From Microbacterium wangchenii (GTDB lineage: Bacteria > Actinomycetota > Actinomycetes > Actinomycetales > Microbacteriaceae): a stretch of DNA of 64,000 bases. Both the position numbers and the translations under genes were made by a program. The stretch is taken from assembly GCF_004564355.1 (NCBI RefSeq), contig NZ_CP038266.1, forward strand, positions 248,001 through 312,000, written 5' to 3'. Below, in pieces: positions 8,432-19,143 of the stretch. The notes under the pieces are model-generated. The model searched no databases. It saw only the letters and a list, made by a program, of their open reading frames with translations, and was not told the origin of the DNA. Position 1 is the first letter of the stretch. Each line of letters starts with the position of its first letter.

Positions 8432-9898
8432 GTGGTCGAAGTCACCTTTGACGCCACGTGGTGGGTGGTCGTCGCCCTCATCGTCGACGTGACGATCCGC
8501 GTCGCCGCGATCATCATCGTTCCGCGAAACCGCCGTCCGACCTCCGCGATGGCGTGGCTGCTGGCCATCTACTTCATCCCGTACGTCGGGGTGCTGCTGT
8601 TCCTGCTGATCGGAAATCCGCGGCTCCCGCGCAAGTTCCGGCGCAAGCAGGAAGCGCTGAACGACTACCTGCGGGAGACCAGCGCGTCACTGGACTTCGG
8701 GACGCTGCGGCCGAACGCCCCCGACTGGTTCCGCGCCCTGGTGACGCTCAACCGCAACCTCGGGGCCATGCCGCTCGCGGGAGACAACGGCGCGACCCTC
8801 ATCTCGGATTACCAGAAGAGCCTCGACGAGATGGCCGATGCGATCCGGCAGGCCGAGCACTACGTGCACGTGGAGTTCTACATCCTCCAATCGGATGACG
8901 CCACCGACAACTTCTTCCGTGCGCTGGAGGAGGCGACCGCGCGCGGCGTCGTGGTCCGGGTGCTGCTGGATCACTGGGCCAACCGCGGCAAGCCGTATTA
9001 CCGCCGCACTCTGCGCCGCTTGAAGGCGATGGGGGCGCACTGGCACCTGCTGCTGCCGGTGCAGCCCCTGCGGGGCCGGACCCAGCGCCCCGACCTGCGC
9101 AACCACCGCAAGCTGCTGGTCGTGGACGGCAAGGTCGCCTACATGGGCTCGCAGAACGTCACCGACTCCACCTACAACCTGCACAAGAACATCCGCCGAG
9201 GCCTGCACTGGGTCGACCTCATGGTCCGCGTCGAGGGTCCGGTGGTCGCCAGCATCAACGCCGTGTTCCTCTCCGACTGGTATGGCGAGAGCGACGAGAT
9301 CCTCTCCGACGAGATCGGTCTGTTCGATGTGACTCCCGGGGCGGGAGATCTGGACTGCCAGATCGTCCCCTCCGGGCCGGGCTTCGACTTCCAGAACAAT
9401 CTCAAGCTGTTCCTGGCGCTCATCTACGCGGCCCGCGAGCGGATCAGCATCGTCAGCCCGTACTTCGTGCCGGAGGAGGCGCTGCTGCTGGCCATCACCA
9501 CCGCGTGCCAGCGCGGAGTGAGCGTCGAGCTCTTCGTCTCCGAGGAGGGCGACCAGGCCGTGGTCTACCACGCACAGCGCAGCTATTACGAGACGCTGCT
9601 GCGCGCCGGGGTGAAGATCTGGATGTACCGCAAGCCGTACATCCTCCACTCCAAGAGCGTCACGATCGACGACGAGGTGTCGGTCATCGGGTCCAGCAAC
9701 ATGGACATGCGCTCGTTCGGCCTGAACCTGGAGATCTCGATGCTCGTGCGCGGCGGCGAATTCGCCCGCGAGATGCACGCGGTGGAAGACACCTATCGCA
9801 GCCTCAGCCGGGAGCTGACCCTCGAGGAATGGTCCAACCAGCCGCTGCGCTCCACGCTCCTCGACAACCTCGCACGCCTGACCTCTGCCCTCCAGTAG
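8432..9898 (+). CDS. cls: Cardiolipin synthase (phospholipase D family)
   Basis: A 488-aa membrane enzyme that makes cardiolipin by phosphatidyl transfer. Two N-terminal transmembrane helices (about residues 8-27 and 38-58, with the PLDc_N motif AMAWLLAIYFIPYVGVLLFLLIGNPRLPRKFR) are followed by two PLD/HKD motifs: NHRKLLVVDGKVAYMGSQN near residue 225 and HSKSVTIDDEVSVIGSSNMD near 408. Length and motif order are standard for bacterial Cls. The GTG start at 8432 is somewhat uncertain; a TACGCT box lies about 25 bases upstream. Confidence 0.93.
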   Translation: MVEVTFDATWWVVVALIVDVTIRVAAIIIVPRNRRPTSAMAWLLAIYFIPYVGVLLFLLIGNPRLPRKFRRKQEALNDYLRETSASLDFGTLRPNAPDWFRALVTLNRNLGAMPLAGDNGATLISDYQKSLDEMADAIRQAEHYVHVEFYILQSDDATDNFFRALEEATARGVVVRVLLDHWANRGKPYYRRTLRRLKAMGAHWHLLLPVQPLRGRTQRPDLRNHRKLLVVDGKVAYMGSQNVTDSTYNLHKNIRRGLHWVDLMVRVEGPVVASINAVFLSDWYGESDEILSDEIGLFDVTPGAGDLDCQIVPSGPGFDFQNNLKLFLALIYAARERISIVSPYFVPEEALLLAITTACQRGVSVELFVSEEGDQAVVYHAQRSYYETLLRAGVKIWMYRKPYILHSKSVTIDDEVSVIGSSNMDMRSFGLNLEISMLVRGGEFAREMHAVEDTYRSLSRELTLEEWSNQPLRSTLLDNLARLTSALQ

Positions 9899-10034
9899 CG
9901 GGGGATCGGCCGCCGCGGGCCGCCACGGATCGTGATGGGGGTGTTACCGGATCCGTTGGGTTCGCCCAGACAGGTTCGGGAGGATGGTCGGAGGCCTCCT
10001 CCGATGGACGGCCGCCGCTGCATCCGGAGGTCTC

Positions 10035-10745
10035 ATGTCCCGTCGTACTCGTTCGCTCGTCGCCGCGTGGGGCGCGGCCGTACTGGCCATCGGAATGCTC
10101 TCCGGATGCGCATCGGCCGGGGGCGGCGCATCCTCCGCTCCGCCGGCGACCGGCGACACCGTCGATGTCGGGGCCGCGTGGTTGGACGGTGGCGCGATGG
10201 TCGGCGTGCTCGTGGCGGGCAGTTCGACCTGCAAGCCCTTCGCCGAGGAGGTCGCCTATGACGAGGGCGTGCTGAGCGTGTCGGTCATGGAGCCCGACGG
10301 CGCTTGCACCCGCGACTACGTGCTGCGCGGGGTGGCCGTGCCCGTTCCCGAGGGTGTCGATCCGGCCGAAGACCTCACGATCGAGGTGCGGGGATCGGGC
10401 TACGTGGGCCGCGCCGACCTTCCCGGCGTCGCCGGCCTCACCCCGGGCGCGGGCATGGATGGCGGCCAGCCGAGCGCCGGATGGGCCGGCCCGAGCACCT
10501 TCGCCATCCTCACGTGGGGTTCGTCGAGCTGCGCGCCGCAGGTCGAGTCGGCCGCGGTCTCGGCGCCCGGTGAGATCGCCGTGGCCTTCGTCGACCCGGC
10601 GCCCGACCAGATCTGCACGGCCGACATGGCCGCCCGTGTCACCGTCGTGGAGGTGCCCGATGTGCCCGCCGGCGTCGCCTACGAGGCGGCGCTCTCGGGC
10701 GACACGTACGACGGCATCCGCGTCCCCATCGCCGGCCAGCCCTGA
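10035..10745 (+). CDS. Putative secreted lipoprotein
   Basis: A 236-aa protein with a lipoprotein signal peptide: basic start MSRRTRS, a hydrophobic stretch, and the lipobox LSGC with Cys25. The mature part is beta-rich with paired cysteines (STCKPF, GACTRDY, SSCAPQ, DQICTAD) and repeated DxDPAP-like segments that look like two related halves. No known domain was recognised. The start at 10035 is fixed by the strong CCGGAGG at 10024-10030, four bases upstream. Confidence 0.72.
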   Translation: MSRRTRSLVAAWGAAVLAIGMLSGCASAGGGASSAPPATGDTVDVGAAWLDGGAMVGVLVAGSSTCKPFAEEVAYDEGVLSVSVMEPDGACTRDYVLRGVAVPVPEGVDPAEDLTIEVRGSGYVGRADLPGVAGLTPGAGMDGGQPSAGWAGPSTFAILTWGSSSCAPQVESAAVSAPGEIAVAFVDPAPDQICTADMAARVTVVEVPDVPAGVAYEAALSGDTYDGIRVPIAGQP

Positions 10746-10812
10746 CCGCGGCTCGACGGCCCGCCCGCACGGACGCTGCTTCACCGCGCGATCCCACGTT
10801 TGCGCCTGTTCG

Positions 10813-10848
10813 GTGCATCCGCGCCGTTAAGAGATGGCGCGGATGCAC
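10813..10848. terminator. Perfect 13-bp inverted repeat
   Basis: GTGCATCCGCGCC at 10813-10825 pairs exactly with 10836-10848 across a 10-base loop. It stands between the lipoprotein gene and the alpha/beta hydrolase gene. There is no U-run, so it may be a weak terminator, an mRNA-stabilising hairpin or a protein-binding palindrome. Confidence 0.4.
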
Positions 10849-10933
10849 GGAAGTGGCGCGGACGTGGGGCTCGGGCGGCGCGGCGCGCGGCGCGGGCATC
10901 GCGGGATGCGCCCCGTACGCCACGATGAGAGGC

Positions 10934-11731
10934 ATGGATGCCGCCATCCCCGCCCTGACCGAGATGCCCGCGCCGCAGTTCGTGATGACCGACGACGGCG
11001 TCCGGCTCGCCACCTACACGTGGGGTGAACCGGACGCACCCACGGTGTTCTGCGTGCACGGGTTCGGCTCGAGCACGCGCGACAACTGGGTCAGCACGGG
11101 GTGGGTCCGCGAGCTGCTGCGTCGCGGACTCCGCGTGCTCGCCGTCGACCAGCGCGGGCACGGCGCCAGCGACAAGCCGCACGACGCTGCCGCTTATGCG
11201 ATGCCGGTGTTCGTGGGCGACCTCACCACGATGCTCGACACGTACCTGCTCGACAGCGTGCGCTACCTCGGATACTCCCTCGGCGGGCGCGTCGGCTGGC
11301 AGCTGGCCGTCGATGCGCCGGAGCACGTCGAGCGGGCGGTGCTCGGCGGCATCCCCGACGGCCGCCCGCTCGCGCGGCTCCAGGTCGAGCAGGCGCGCGC
11401 GTACGTCGATTCCGGCGAGCCCGTCACCGATCCGGTCACGCGGCGGTACGTCGCCCTCGCCGAGCGGGTCGCGGGCAACGATCTGCGGGCGCTCATCGCC
11501 GTGGCCGAGGGGATGCGCATCGGCGACAGCGATCCGGATCCTGCCGCGCCGCCGCACCAGTGGGTGCTGTTCGCCACCGGGAGCGACGATCCGATCATCG
11601 AGGAGTCCCGGCACCTGGCCGGCCTGACCCCGAACGGCATGTTCTTCGAGATCCCCGGCCGCCACCACACCAACGCGCCCGGCGCACGCGCGTTCCGGCA
11701 GGCCGGGGCCGACTTCCTCGCCGAGCCCTGA
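10934..11731 (+). CDS. Alpha/beta hydrolase
   Basis: A 265-aa alpha/beta-hydrolase fold protein. It has the oxyanion-hole motif HGFGSS (about residue 43), the nucleophile elbow GYSLGG (Ser near 117) and a C-terminal catalytic His in PGRHH. The set of Ser, Asp and His is complete, so an esterase, lipase or epoxide/lactone hydrolase activity is likely but the substrate is unknown. The ATG at 10934 follows GAGAGG closely; an ATG at 10925 is equally possible. Confidence 0.8.
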   Translation: MDAAIPALTEMPAPQFVMTDDGVRLATYTWGEPDAPTVFCVHGFGSSTRDNWVSTGWVRELLRRGLRVLAVDQRGHGASDKPHDAAAYAMPVFVGDLTTMLDTYLLDSVRYLGYSLGGRVGWQLAVDAPEHVERAVLGGIPDGRPLARLQVEQARAYVDSGEPVTDPVTRRYVALAERVAGNDLRALIAVAEGMRIGDSDPDPAAPPHQWVLFATGSDDPIIEESRHLAGLTPNGMFFEIPGRHHTNAPGARAFRQAGADFLAEP

Positions 11732-11732
11732 G

Positions 11733-11966
11733 TCAGTCCCGGGCCAGCACCAGCAGGTCGCCGACCTCGCACTCCAGCGCGCGGCAGATCGCCGACAGCG
11801 TCGAATAGCGGATGGCGCGGGCCCGGTCGTTCTTGAGCACCGACAGGTTCACGATGGACACGCCCACCAGCTCCGACAGCCGCGTCAGCGTCATCCCGCG
11901 CTCGGCCAGCAGCTCGTCCAGGCGGCAGTGGATGCCGCTGGGTCCGTCGTCCTCGGCGGGGCTCAC
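11733..11966 (-). CDS. XRE-family regulator, YozG type
   Basis: A 77-aa DNA-binding protein with one helix-turn-helix: CRLDELLAERGMTLTRLSELVGVSIVNLSVLKN, followed by AIRYSTLSAICRALECEVGDLL. This is the YozG-like family that is usually encoded next to DUF2975 membrane proteins. It is the last gene of a leftward operon; its GTG start overlaps the stop of the membrane-protein gene before it. It probably controls this operon, perhaps at the palindrome near 14633-14652 (inference). Confidence 0.85.
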   Translation of the reverse strand: MSPAEDDGPSGIHCRLDELLAERGMTLTRLSELVGVSIVNLSVLKNDRARAIRYSTLSAICRALECEVGDLLVLARD

Positions 11967-12571
11967 ACCAGCCCCTCCGAGTCGCGCTGCAGGCGGATGC
12001 CGCGGCGGAAGGCGAGCGAGAGCAGCCCCAGCACCGTGGCCCCGATCCAGACGGCGAAGAACGGCCACACCAGCACCCACGAGTTCGGATCGAAGTCGGC
12101 CAGGCCTGCGGCCGCGAGGACCCCGTTGCGACCGAGCGTGTCGAGGAAGTACACCGCGAGGGCGCCGGCGAACATCGTCCACCCCGCCGCATCCAAGAGG
12201 CGCGGGTTCGTCGCGTCGAAGAACCGGCCGCGCAGGAAGCGCAGCGCGAGCACGGCGAACAGGGCGATGACCGTGAGGGCGGCCACGGCGCCCACGACGA
12301 TCGACGCCGCCAGCGACAGTACGGAGAGCAGGTTGGTGCCGTCGGCGGCCACGTTGCCCCACGTGACATCGACGGCGGTGGGCGGGAGGCCGTCCTGGGG
12401 TGAGAGCTCCGTGGGAACGAATCCGAACGGCACGGCCACGGAGGTGCCCTCGGGGGTGAATGTCTCGAGCCACCGGATCACGGCAGCCAGGAGGACGAAC
12501 ACGGCGAGGACGCCGCTGACTCCGAGCGTGGAGAGGATCTCGTTGCGCTCCTTCCTCGTCGTCTGCTCCAT
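11963..12571 (-). CDS. DUF2975-like membrane protein, paralogue 1
   Basis: About 202 residues with four transmembrane segments and a long extracytoplasmic loop after the first (FTPEGTSVAVPFGFVPTELSP). It ends in FRRGIRLQRDSEGLV, a tail shared by all four proteins of this cluster. A FLRGRFFDATNPRLLDAAGW segment matches the DUF2975 family, whose function is unknown. ATG at 12571 is preferred; another ATG precedes it by one codon. It overlaps both neighbours by a few bases. Confidence 0.78.
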   Translation of the reverse strand: MEQTTRKERNEILSTLGVSGVLAVFVLLAAVIRWLETFTPEGTSVAVPFGFVPTELSPQDGLPPTAVDVTWGNVAADGTNLLSVLSLAASIVVGAVAALTVIALFAVLALRFLRGRFFDATNPRLLDAAGWTMFAGALAVYFLDTLGRNGVLAAAGLADFDPNSWVLVWPFFAVWIGATVLGLLSLAFRRGIRLQRDSEGLV

Positions 12572-13329
12572 CACACCAGTCCTTTCGTGTCGTGCTGCAT
12601 ACGCGTCCCGATGGCGAACACGGCCGAGAGCAGGGCGATCCCGAGTCCCCAGCCGATGGGGCTGAGATCCAGCGACAGGGCGAAGATGAACCCCTCCGCC
12701 ACCCCGCTGCCGTCATCGTGCGAGGTGATCAGCTGGGGTGGACCGAGGGAGGAGATGATCTCAGCGCGCGCGATCGCGCCGAAGACCTGCGTGCCCAGAC
12801 CCGCCGCGACGACGACGATCGCGGCGCCGCCGAGGGCCACCGGCAGCGTCCGGGCGAAGGGAGCGCCCCGCAGGAGCGCGAAGGCAAGCGACGCGATCCC
12901 GACGGCGAGGACGAGCGCGAGCGCCATGGGAAGCGCGGCCTCCGCCCACAGCAGCCAGCGCGGCCCGGCAGGGAGGTCGGCGACCTCAATCCATGCGGTG
13001 TCGTACCCCGCGCCCGTGACGGCGGTGGCGGACTCGAGGAAGCCCGGCGCTGTGCTGCCGCCCAGGGGCAGGTCGTCCACGCGCAGCACGGGCGCGCTGG
13101 CGAACCACATCGCCGAGGCGAGGAGGCTGTACACGCTCAGCGGGATCGCGACGAGCGCGCCGCCTCCCACGATGGCGACGACCACGCGCTCCCCGCGGGT
13201 GAGAGCTGATGGCGAGGCGCCCTCAGCCGCCGCGTCACGCCGGCGGGCCCAGGCCACCAGGGCCGCCGCGCAGACGAGCGCGGCGACGGCGATGGCGAGC
13301 ATCCCCAGATTCGTGCCGATGGCGTCCAT
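12571..13329 (-). CDS. DUF2975-like membrane protein, paralogue 2 (most divergent)
   Basis: A 252-aa protein with five probable transmembrane helices. An extra N-terminal helix (MLAIAVAALVCAAALVAWA) distinguishes it from the other members. The tail MQHDTKGLV and the segment LLRGAPFARTLPVALGG align with the RxPF and DTEGLV positions of its neighbours. It starts with an ATG that overlaps the stop of paralogue 3. Function unknown. Confidence 0.72.
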   Translation of the reverse strand: MDAIGTNLGMLAIAVAALVCAAALVAWARRRDAAAEGASPSALTRGERVVVAIVGGGALVAIPLSVYSLLASAMWFASAPVLRVDDLPLGGSTAPGFLESATAVTGAGYDTAWIEVADLPAGPRWLLWAEAALPMALALVLAVGIASLAFALLRGAPFARTLPVALGGAAIVVVAAGLGTQVFGAIARAEIISSLGPPQLITSHDDGSGVAEGFIFALSLDLSPIGWGLGIALLSAVFAIGTRMQHDTKGLV

Positions 13330-14006
13330 CACACCAGTCCTTCCGTGTCGGCTTGCAGGGCGGCTCCGCGCCGGAACGCGAACGAGATGACGACGAGGAT
13401 GCCGCCCACCCCGGCGAGCACCCAGTTGGCGTGGCGGATGACGACGCCTGGGGAGGGGAAGCGGTCCAGCAGGAGGGCCGCCGGTCCTTCGGATGCCTCG
13501 TACACCACGAGCCCCGCGGCATCCGCGGTGCGCAGGCCGAGGTCGCTCACCATCGCCGCGGTGGCTTCCAGCAGCAGCGCGGGGGAGAGGAAGGCGGCGA
13601 GGGTCGCCAGGATGCCGAGGGTGAGCAGGCTCGCGGCGGCGAAGCGCGAGAACGGCCGGCCGGCACGCAGACGGCGGGCGAGGGTGAAGGCGACGACGCA
13701 CCCGGCCAGCACGACGACGGCGACCGCGGCGTATCCGCCCCACTTGAGCGCGCGGGCCACGGCGGGCGGATCGGGGTGGACGACGCGGACGGTGTCGAAG
13801 AACACCCACGCGTACACGTCTTCCTGCCCTACCTCGGGCACGCTGTCCAAGTCGGGCACCAGCGGAACGGACGCGGAGAACTCCCCGAACGCGATGCTCG
13901 CCGTCATGAGGATGCCGAGGAGCACGGTGCCGGCGGCCAGGACGACGGCGAGCACCTCCACCGCGCGCAGGAGGGGCCGAAGGACGGCGGGGGCGAGCCG
14001 GTTCAC
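13329..14006 (-). CDS. DUF2975-like membrane protein, paralogue 3
   Basis: A 225-aa protein starting with GTG at 14006, which overlaps the stop of paralogue 4 (GTGA). It has four transmembrane segments; the first is VLAVVLAAGTVLLGILMTA and the extracytoplasmic loop contains DLDSVPEVGQEDVYAW. RRLRAGRPFSRFAAASLLTLG and the tail FRRGAALQADTEGLV are the family features. The longer reading frame upstream of 14006 is inside paralogue 4 and is rejected. Function unknown. Confidence 0.75.
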   Translation of the reverse strand: MNRLAPAVLRPLLRAVEVLAVVLAAGTVLLGILMTASIAFGEFSASVPLVPDLDSVPEVGQEDVYAWVFFDTVRVVHPDPPAVARALKWGGYAAVAVVVLAGCVVAFTLARRLRAGRPFSRFAAASLLTLGILATLAAFLSPALLLEATAAMVSDLGLRTADAAGLVVYEASEGPAALLLDRFPSPGVVIRHANWVLAGVGGILVVISFAFRRGAALQADTEGLV

Positions 14007-14611
14007 ACCAGGCCCTCCGTGTCCCGCTGGAGCCGGAGACCGCGCCGGAAGGCGACCCCGAGCACGCCGATCGCCAACGCGGCGAACCACACCGGTGCGT
14101 ACGACCAGAAGGTGGCCGGATGCAGCGGCTCGCCTTCACCTTGACCCAGCGCGGCCAGCACACCGTTGCGGCCGAAGGTGTCGAGGCCCAGCACGACGAT
14201 GGTGCCGAACGCGAGCACCAGGGCGATCGCGTCGATGAGCCGCGCCGTCGCGGGGACGAAGAACCGGCCGCGGAGGAAGACCGCGCCGAGCGAGAGCACC
14301 AGGCCGATGATGGCGAGGGCGATGAGCACCTGCAGCACCAGCGAGGCCCCGATCGAGACCGCCGAGACGACGTTCACATCGGTGACGTGGACGGTCAGCG
14401 CGGTCGCCGCCCCCGACACGGGCTCGCCGTCGGCGGTGATCGCCGCCGTCACCTCCGTCTCCTCGATCGGGAAGCTCCACGCGATCCCGGCCGGCGTGAA
14501 CGTGCGGGCGAACCGGGCAGACCCCTCCGCGGCGATGGCGACCATCGCGATCCCGCCGGCGATCACCATCCAGACGATGTCGGTCCGCTCCCGGGCCTCT
14601 GCGCGTGTCAT
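14003..14611 (-). CDS. DUF2975-like membrane protein, paralogue 4 (first gene of operon)
   Basis: A 202-aa protein with four transmembrane helices, the loop FTPAGIAWSFPIEE that mirrors the FTPEGTSVAVPF of paralogue 1, FLRGRFFVPATARLIDAIALV, TFGRNGVLAALGQGE, and the tail FRRGLRLQRDTEGLV. Paralogues 1 and 4 are the closest pair. It is the promoter-proximal gene; the AT-rich palindrome lies just upstream. Confidence 0.78.
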   Translation of the reverse strand: MTRAEARERTDIVWMVIAGGIAMVAIAAEGSARFARTFTPAGIAWSFPIEETEVTAAITADGEPVSGAATALTVHVTDVNVVSAVSIGASLVLQVLIALAIIGLVLSLGAVFLRGRFFVPATARLIDAIALVLAFGTIVVLGLDTFGRNGVLAALGQGEGEPLHPATFWSYAPVWFAALAIGVLGVAFRRGLRLQRDTEGLV

Positions 14612-14629
14612 CTCGGTCCCTCCCCAGCC

Positions 14630-14662
14630 ATATCGATAATCGTTGTTATCGAGGAACGATAT
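14630..14662. promoter_or_regulatory. AT-rich palindromic operator/promoter
   Basis: ATATCGATAA at 14630-14639 is followed by TTATCGA at 14646-14652 and CGATAT at 14657-14662. The core TCGATAA-N6-TTATCGA is a perfect 7-bp inverted repeat. It is strikingly AT-rich compared with the surroundings and lies 20-50 bases upstream of the leftward DUF2975 operon and upstream of clpC. It is the best candidate site for the YozG-type regulator. Confidence 0.6.
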
Positions 14663-14794
14663 GTCCGACGGAAGGGGGTGTCAAGGCCTCGCTATGCCGA
14701 CGGCGAACACGGCCGCCCCGCATCCGAGCGCTGGTTAGTCTCGATGTACGGCGCGCGGAAGCGTGCCTATCGACCCATTCTGGAGGGTTTGAGG

Positions 14795-17320
<2,526 letters not shown>

Positions 17321-17325
17321 GCGAC

Positions 17326-17359
17326 ACGAAGGGCGGATGCTGCGGCATCCGCCCTTCGT
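17326..17359 (+). terminator. Intrinsic terminator after clpC
   Basis: A perfect 15-bp inverted repeat (17326-17340 with 17345-17359) closes on a TGCG tetraloop. It lies six bases after the clpC stop and is probably bidirectional, since the convergent flavoprotein gene ends at 17376. No long T-run follows, as is common in this GC range. Confidence 0.8.
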
Positions 17360-17375
17360 CGTTCCTGCGTGCGGG

Positions 17376-19058
17376 TCAGCGTGCGGCCAGATGCGCGTGG
17401 ACGGCGGAGATCACCACCGAGCCCTCGCCCACGGCCGAGGCGACGCGCTTGAGGGAGCTGCGCCGGGTGTCGCCCACCGCGAACAACCCGGGGACGGAGG
17501 TCTCCAGCGACCCGGGCGGTGCACCTCCGCGCCACGGGTCGGGCAGGTCCTCGTCGGGAGCGGAGGACCCCGTCACGAGGTAGCCCCAGCGGTCGCGGAG
17601 GACGTCATCGGGCAGCCACTCGGTGTGTGGACGGGCACCGATCGTGACGAACAGTGCGTGGCAGGGGCGCAGTTCGCGCGCTCCGTCCGCGACGTGCTCG
17701 ACCTCGACGGCGCCCAGACGCCCGTCGGCATCGGGCTGTGCCCCCACCACGCGCGACCCGGGCAGGATCTCCACGCCCAGGGCCTGAAGCTGCGTGATCA
17801 GGTAGCTCGACATGCTCGCCGCCAGCGACGGACCGCGCACGAGGAGGGCGACGGATGCGGCGTACCGGGCGAGGTGCAGCGCCGCCTGCCCGGCGGAGTT
17901 GCCGCCGCCGACCACGAGCACCGCTCGGCCGCGCTGGGCCCGGGCCTCGACGGACGACGCGCCGTAGAACACCGACGTCCCCACGAAGGGCCGCAGGGCC
18001 GGGACCGACAGCCGGCGGTACGCGATTCCGGTGGCCAGGACCACGCTGCCGGCCACCACGTGCTCGTCACCCGGGCCCACGGTGAGCGTGAACGCGGCAT
18101 CCCCCTCGGCGCGCGCCAGGCCCGTGGCCTGCCGCGCGTGCGCGAACCGAGCTCCGAACGCCCACGCCTGCTGATAGGCCCGCCGCGCGAGCTCCGCCCC
18201 GGCCACGCCGCGGGGGAACCCGAGGTAGTTGCGGATGAGCGAACTCGACCCGGCCTGACCGCCCACCGAGCCGGCTTCGACGACGAGGGTCGACAGGCCC
18301 TCGGATGCGGCGTAGACCGCCGCGGCGAGGCCGCTCGGTCCTGCCCCGATGATCGCGACATCGACGGGGGAGTGCGGAAGCTCGGTGGACAGGCCAGTCG
18401 CGTGCGCGATCGCGCGGTCATCCGGGTCCTCCAGCAGGCTTCCGTCCGCGATCTGGACGACGGGTGCGCCCCGGTACGACCGGCCGGCGCGCTCGAGAAG
18501 CTCCGCCGCCCGCGGCGAGGCCGGATCCAGCCGCGTCGCCGCCAGACCGCTTCGCGCGAGCTGCGCGGCGAGCAGGTGCGTGCGGGGCGCGACGTCGGAG
18601 CCGATGATCGTGAAACCGCGTCGCTCCGGCGTGGTCGCGCGCCAGTCGCGGAGGTACTCGGTTACGGCGTGGTGGAAGTCCTCGTCGCGGGGATCTGCCG
18701 GACGCACCACGTAGAAGTCGATCAACAGATCCGACATCAGCGCCAGCACCCGGGCCGCGGTGTCGGCGTCCGCCCACGTACCCCACTCGATCAGGAGCGC
18801 GCGTCGCGCTTCCGGGAACAGGCCGGTGGCCCGGGAGAACACGGCTCTGACCGGATGCTCGGCGTCTCCCGCCGATGCCAGGACCAGCGCGACGGCCCCG
18901 CCGCCGGCGTGCAGGGTCGCCAGGGACTCCCCGCCTCCGTCGAGGGTCACGACGTCGTAGTGGGACGCGTACCGCTCCCGCAACGCGCGGACGACCCGCT
19001 CGGCGGGGTCGGGATCGACCACCGCGATGACGGGGCGGGGCGGCGACGGAGCGGGCAT
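17376..19058 (-). CDS. Receiver-like domain fused to a thioredoxin reductase-like flavoprotein
   Basis: A 560-aa protein. Residues about 1-125 resemble a response-regulator receiver (VIAVVDPDPAERVVRALRERY...DVVTLDGG). A small thioredoxin-fold-like region follows (GFTIIGSDVAPRTHLLAAQLARSG), then a two-dinucleotide reductase domain: VAIIGAGPSGLAAAVYAASEG for FAD, VLVVGGGNSAGQAALHLARYA for NADPH, and GLFAVGDTR. The redox CxxC expected at the SVFYGASSVEA position is absent, so it cannot reduce thioredoxin by the usual route. Similar fused proteins occur in many actinobacteria; the true partner is unknown. Confidence 0.82.
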   Translation of the reverse strand: MPAPSPPRPVIAVVDPDPAERVVRALRERYASHYDVVTLDGGGESLATLHAGGGAVALVLASAGDAEHPVRAVFSRATGLFPEARRALLIEWGTWADADTAARVLALMSDLLIDFYVVRPADPRDEDFHHAVTEYLRDWRATTPERRGFTIIGSDVAPRTHLLAAQLARSGLAATRLDPASPRAAELLERAGRSYRGAPVVQIADGSLLEDPDDRAIAHATGLSTELPHSPVDVAIIGAGPSGLAAAVYAASEGLSTLVVEAGSVGGQAGSSSLIRNYLGFPRGVAGAELARRAYQQAWAFGARFAHARQATGLARAEGDAAFTLTVGPGDEHVVAGSVVLATGIAYRRLSVPALRPFVGTSVFYGASSVEARAQRGRAVLVVGGGNSAGQAALHLARYAASVALLVRGPSLAASMSSYLITQLQALGVEILPGSRVVGAQPDADGRLGAVEVEHVADGARELRPCHALFVTIGARPHTEWLPDDVLRDRWGYLVTGSSAPDEDLPDPWRGGAPPGSLETSVPGLFAVGDTRRSSLKRVASAVGEGSVVISAVHAHLAAR

Positions 19059-19131
19059 GACACTCCCACGGTCGGGGTGGACCCCGGCAGTGTAGACCCT
19101 CCCGCCGAGCCGCGGCCAGGCCCACTCGTTC

Positions 19132-19143
19132 TAGGCTGGACAC
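19132..19143 (+). promoter_or_regulatory. -10 box of a leaderless promoter
   Basis: TAGGCT at 19132-19137, six bases before the ATG of the acetyltransferase gene; no ribosome binding site is present. Confidence 0.5.
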
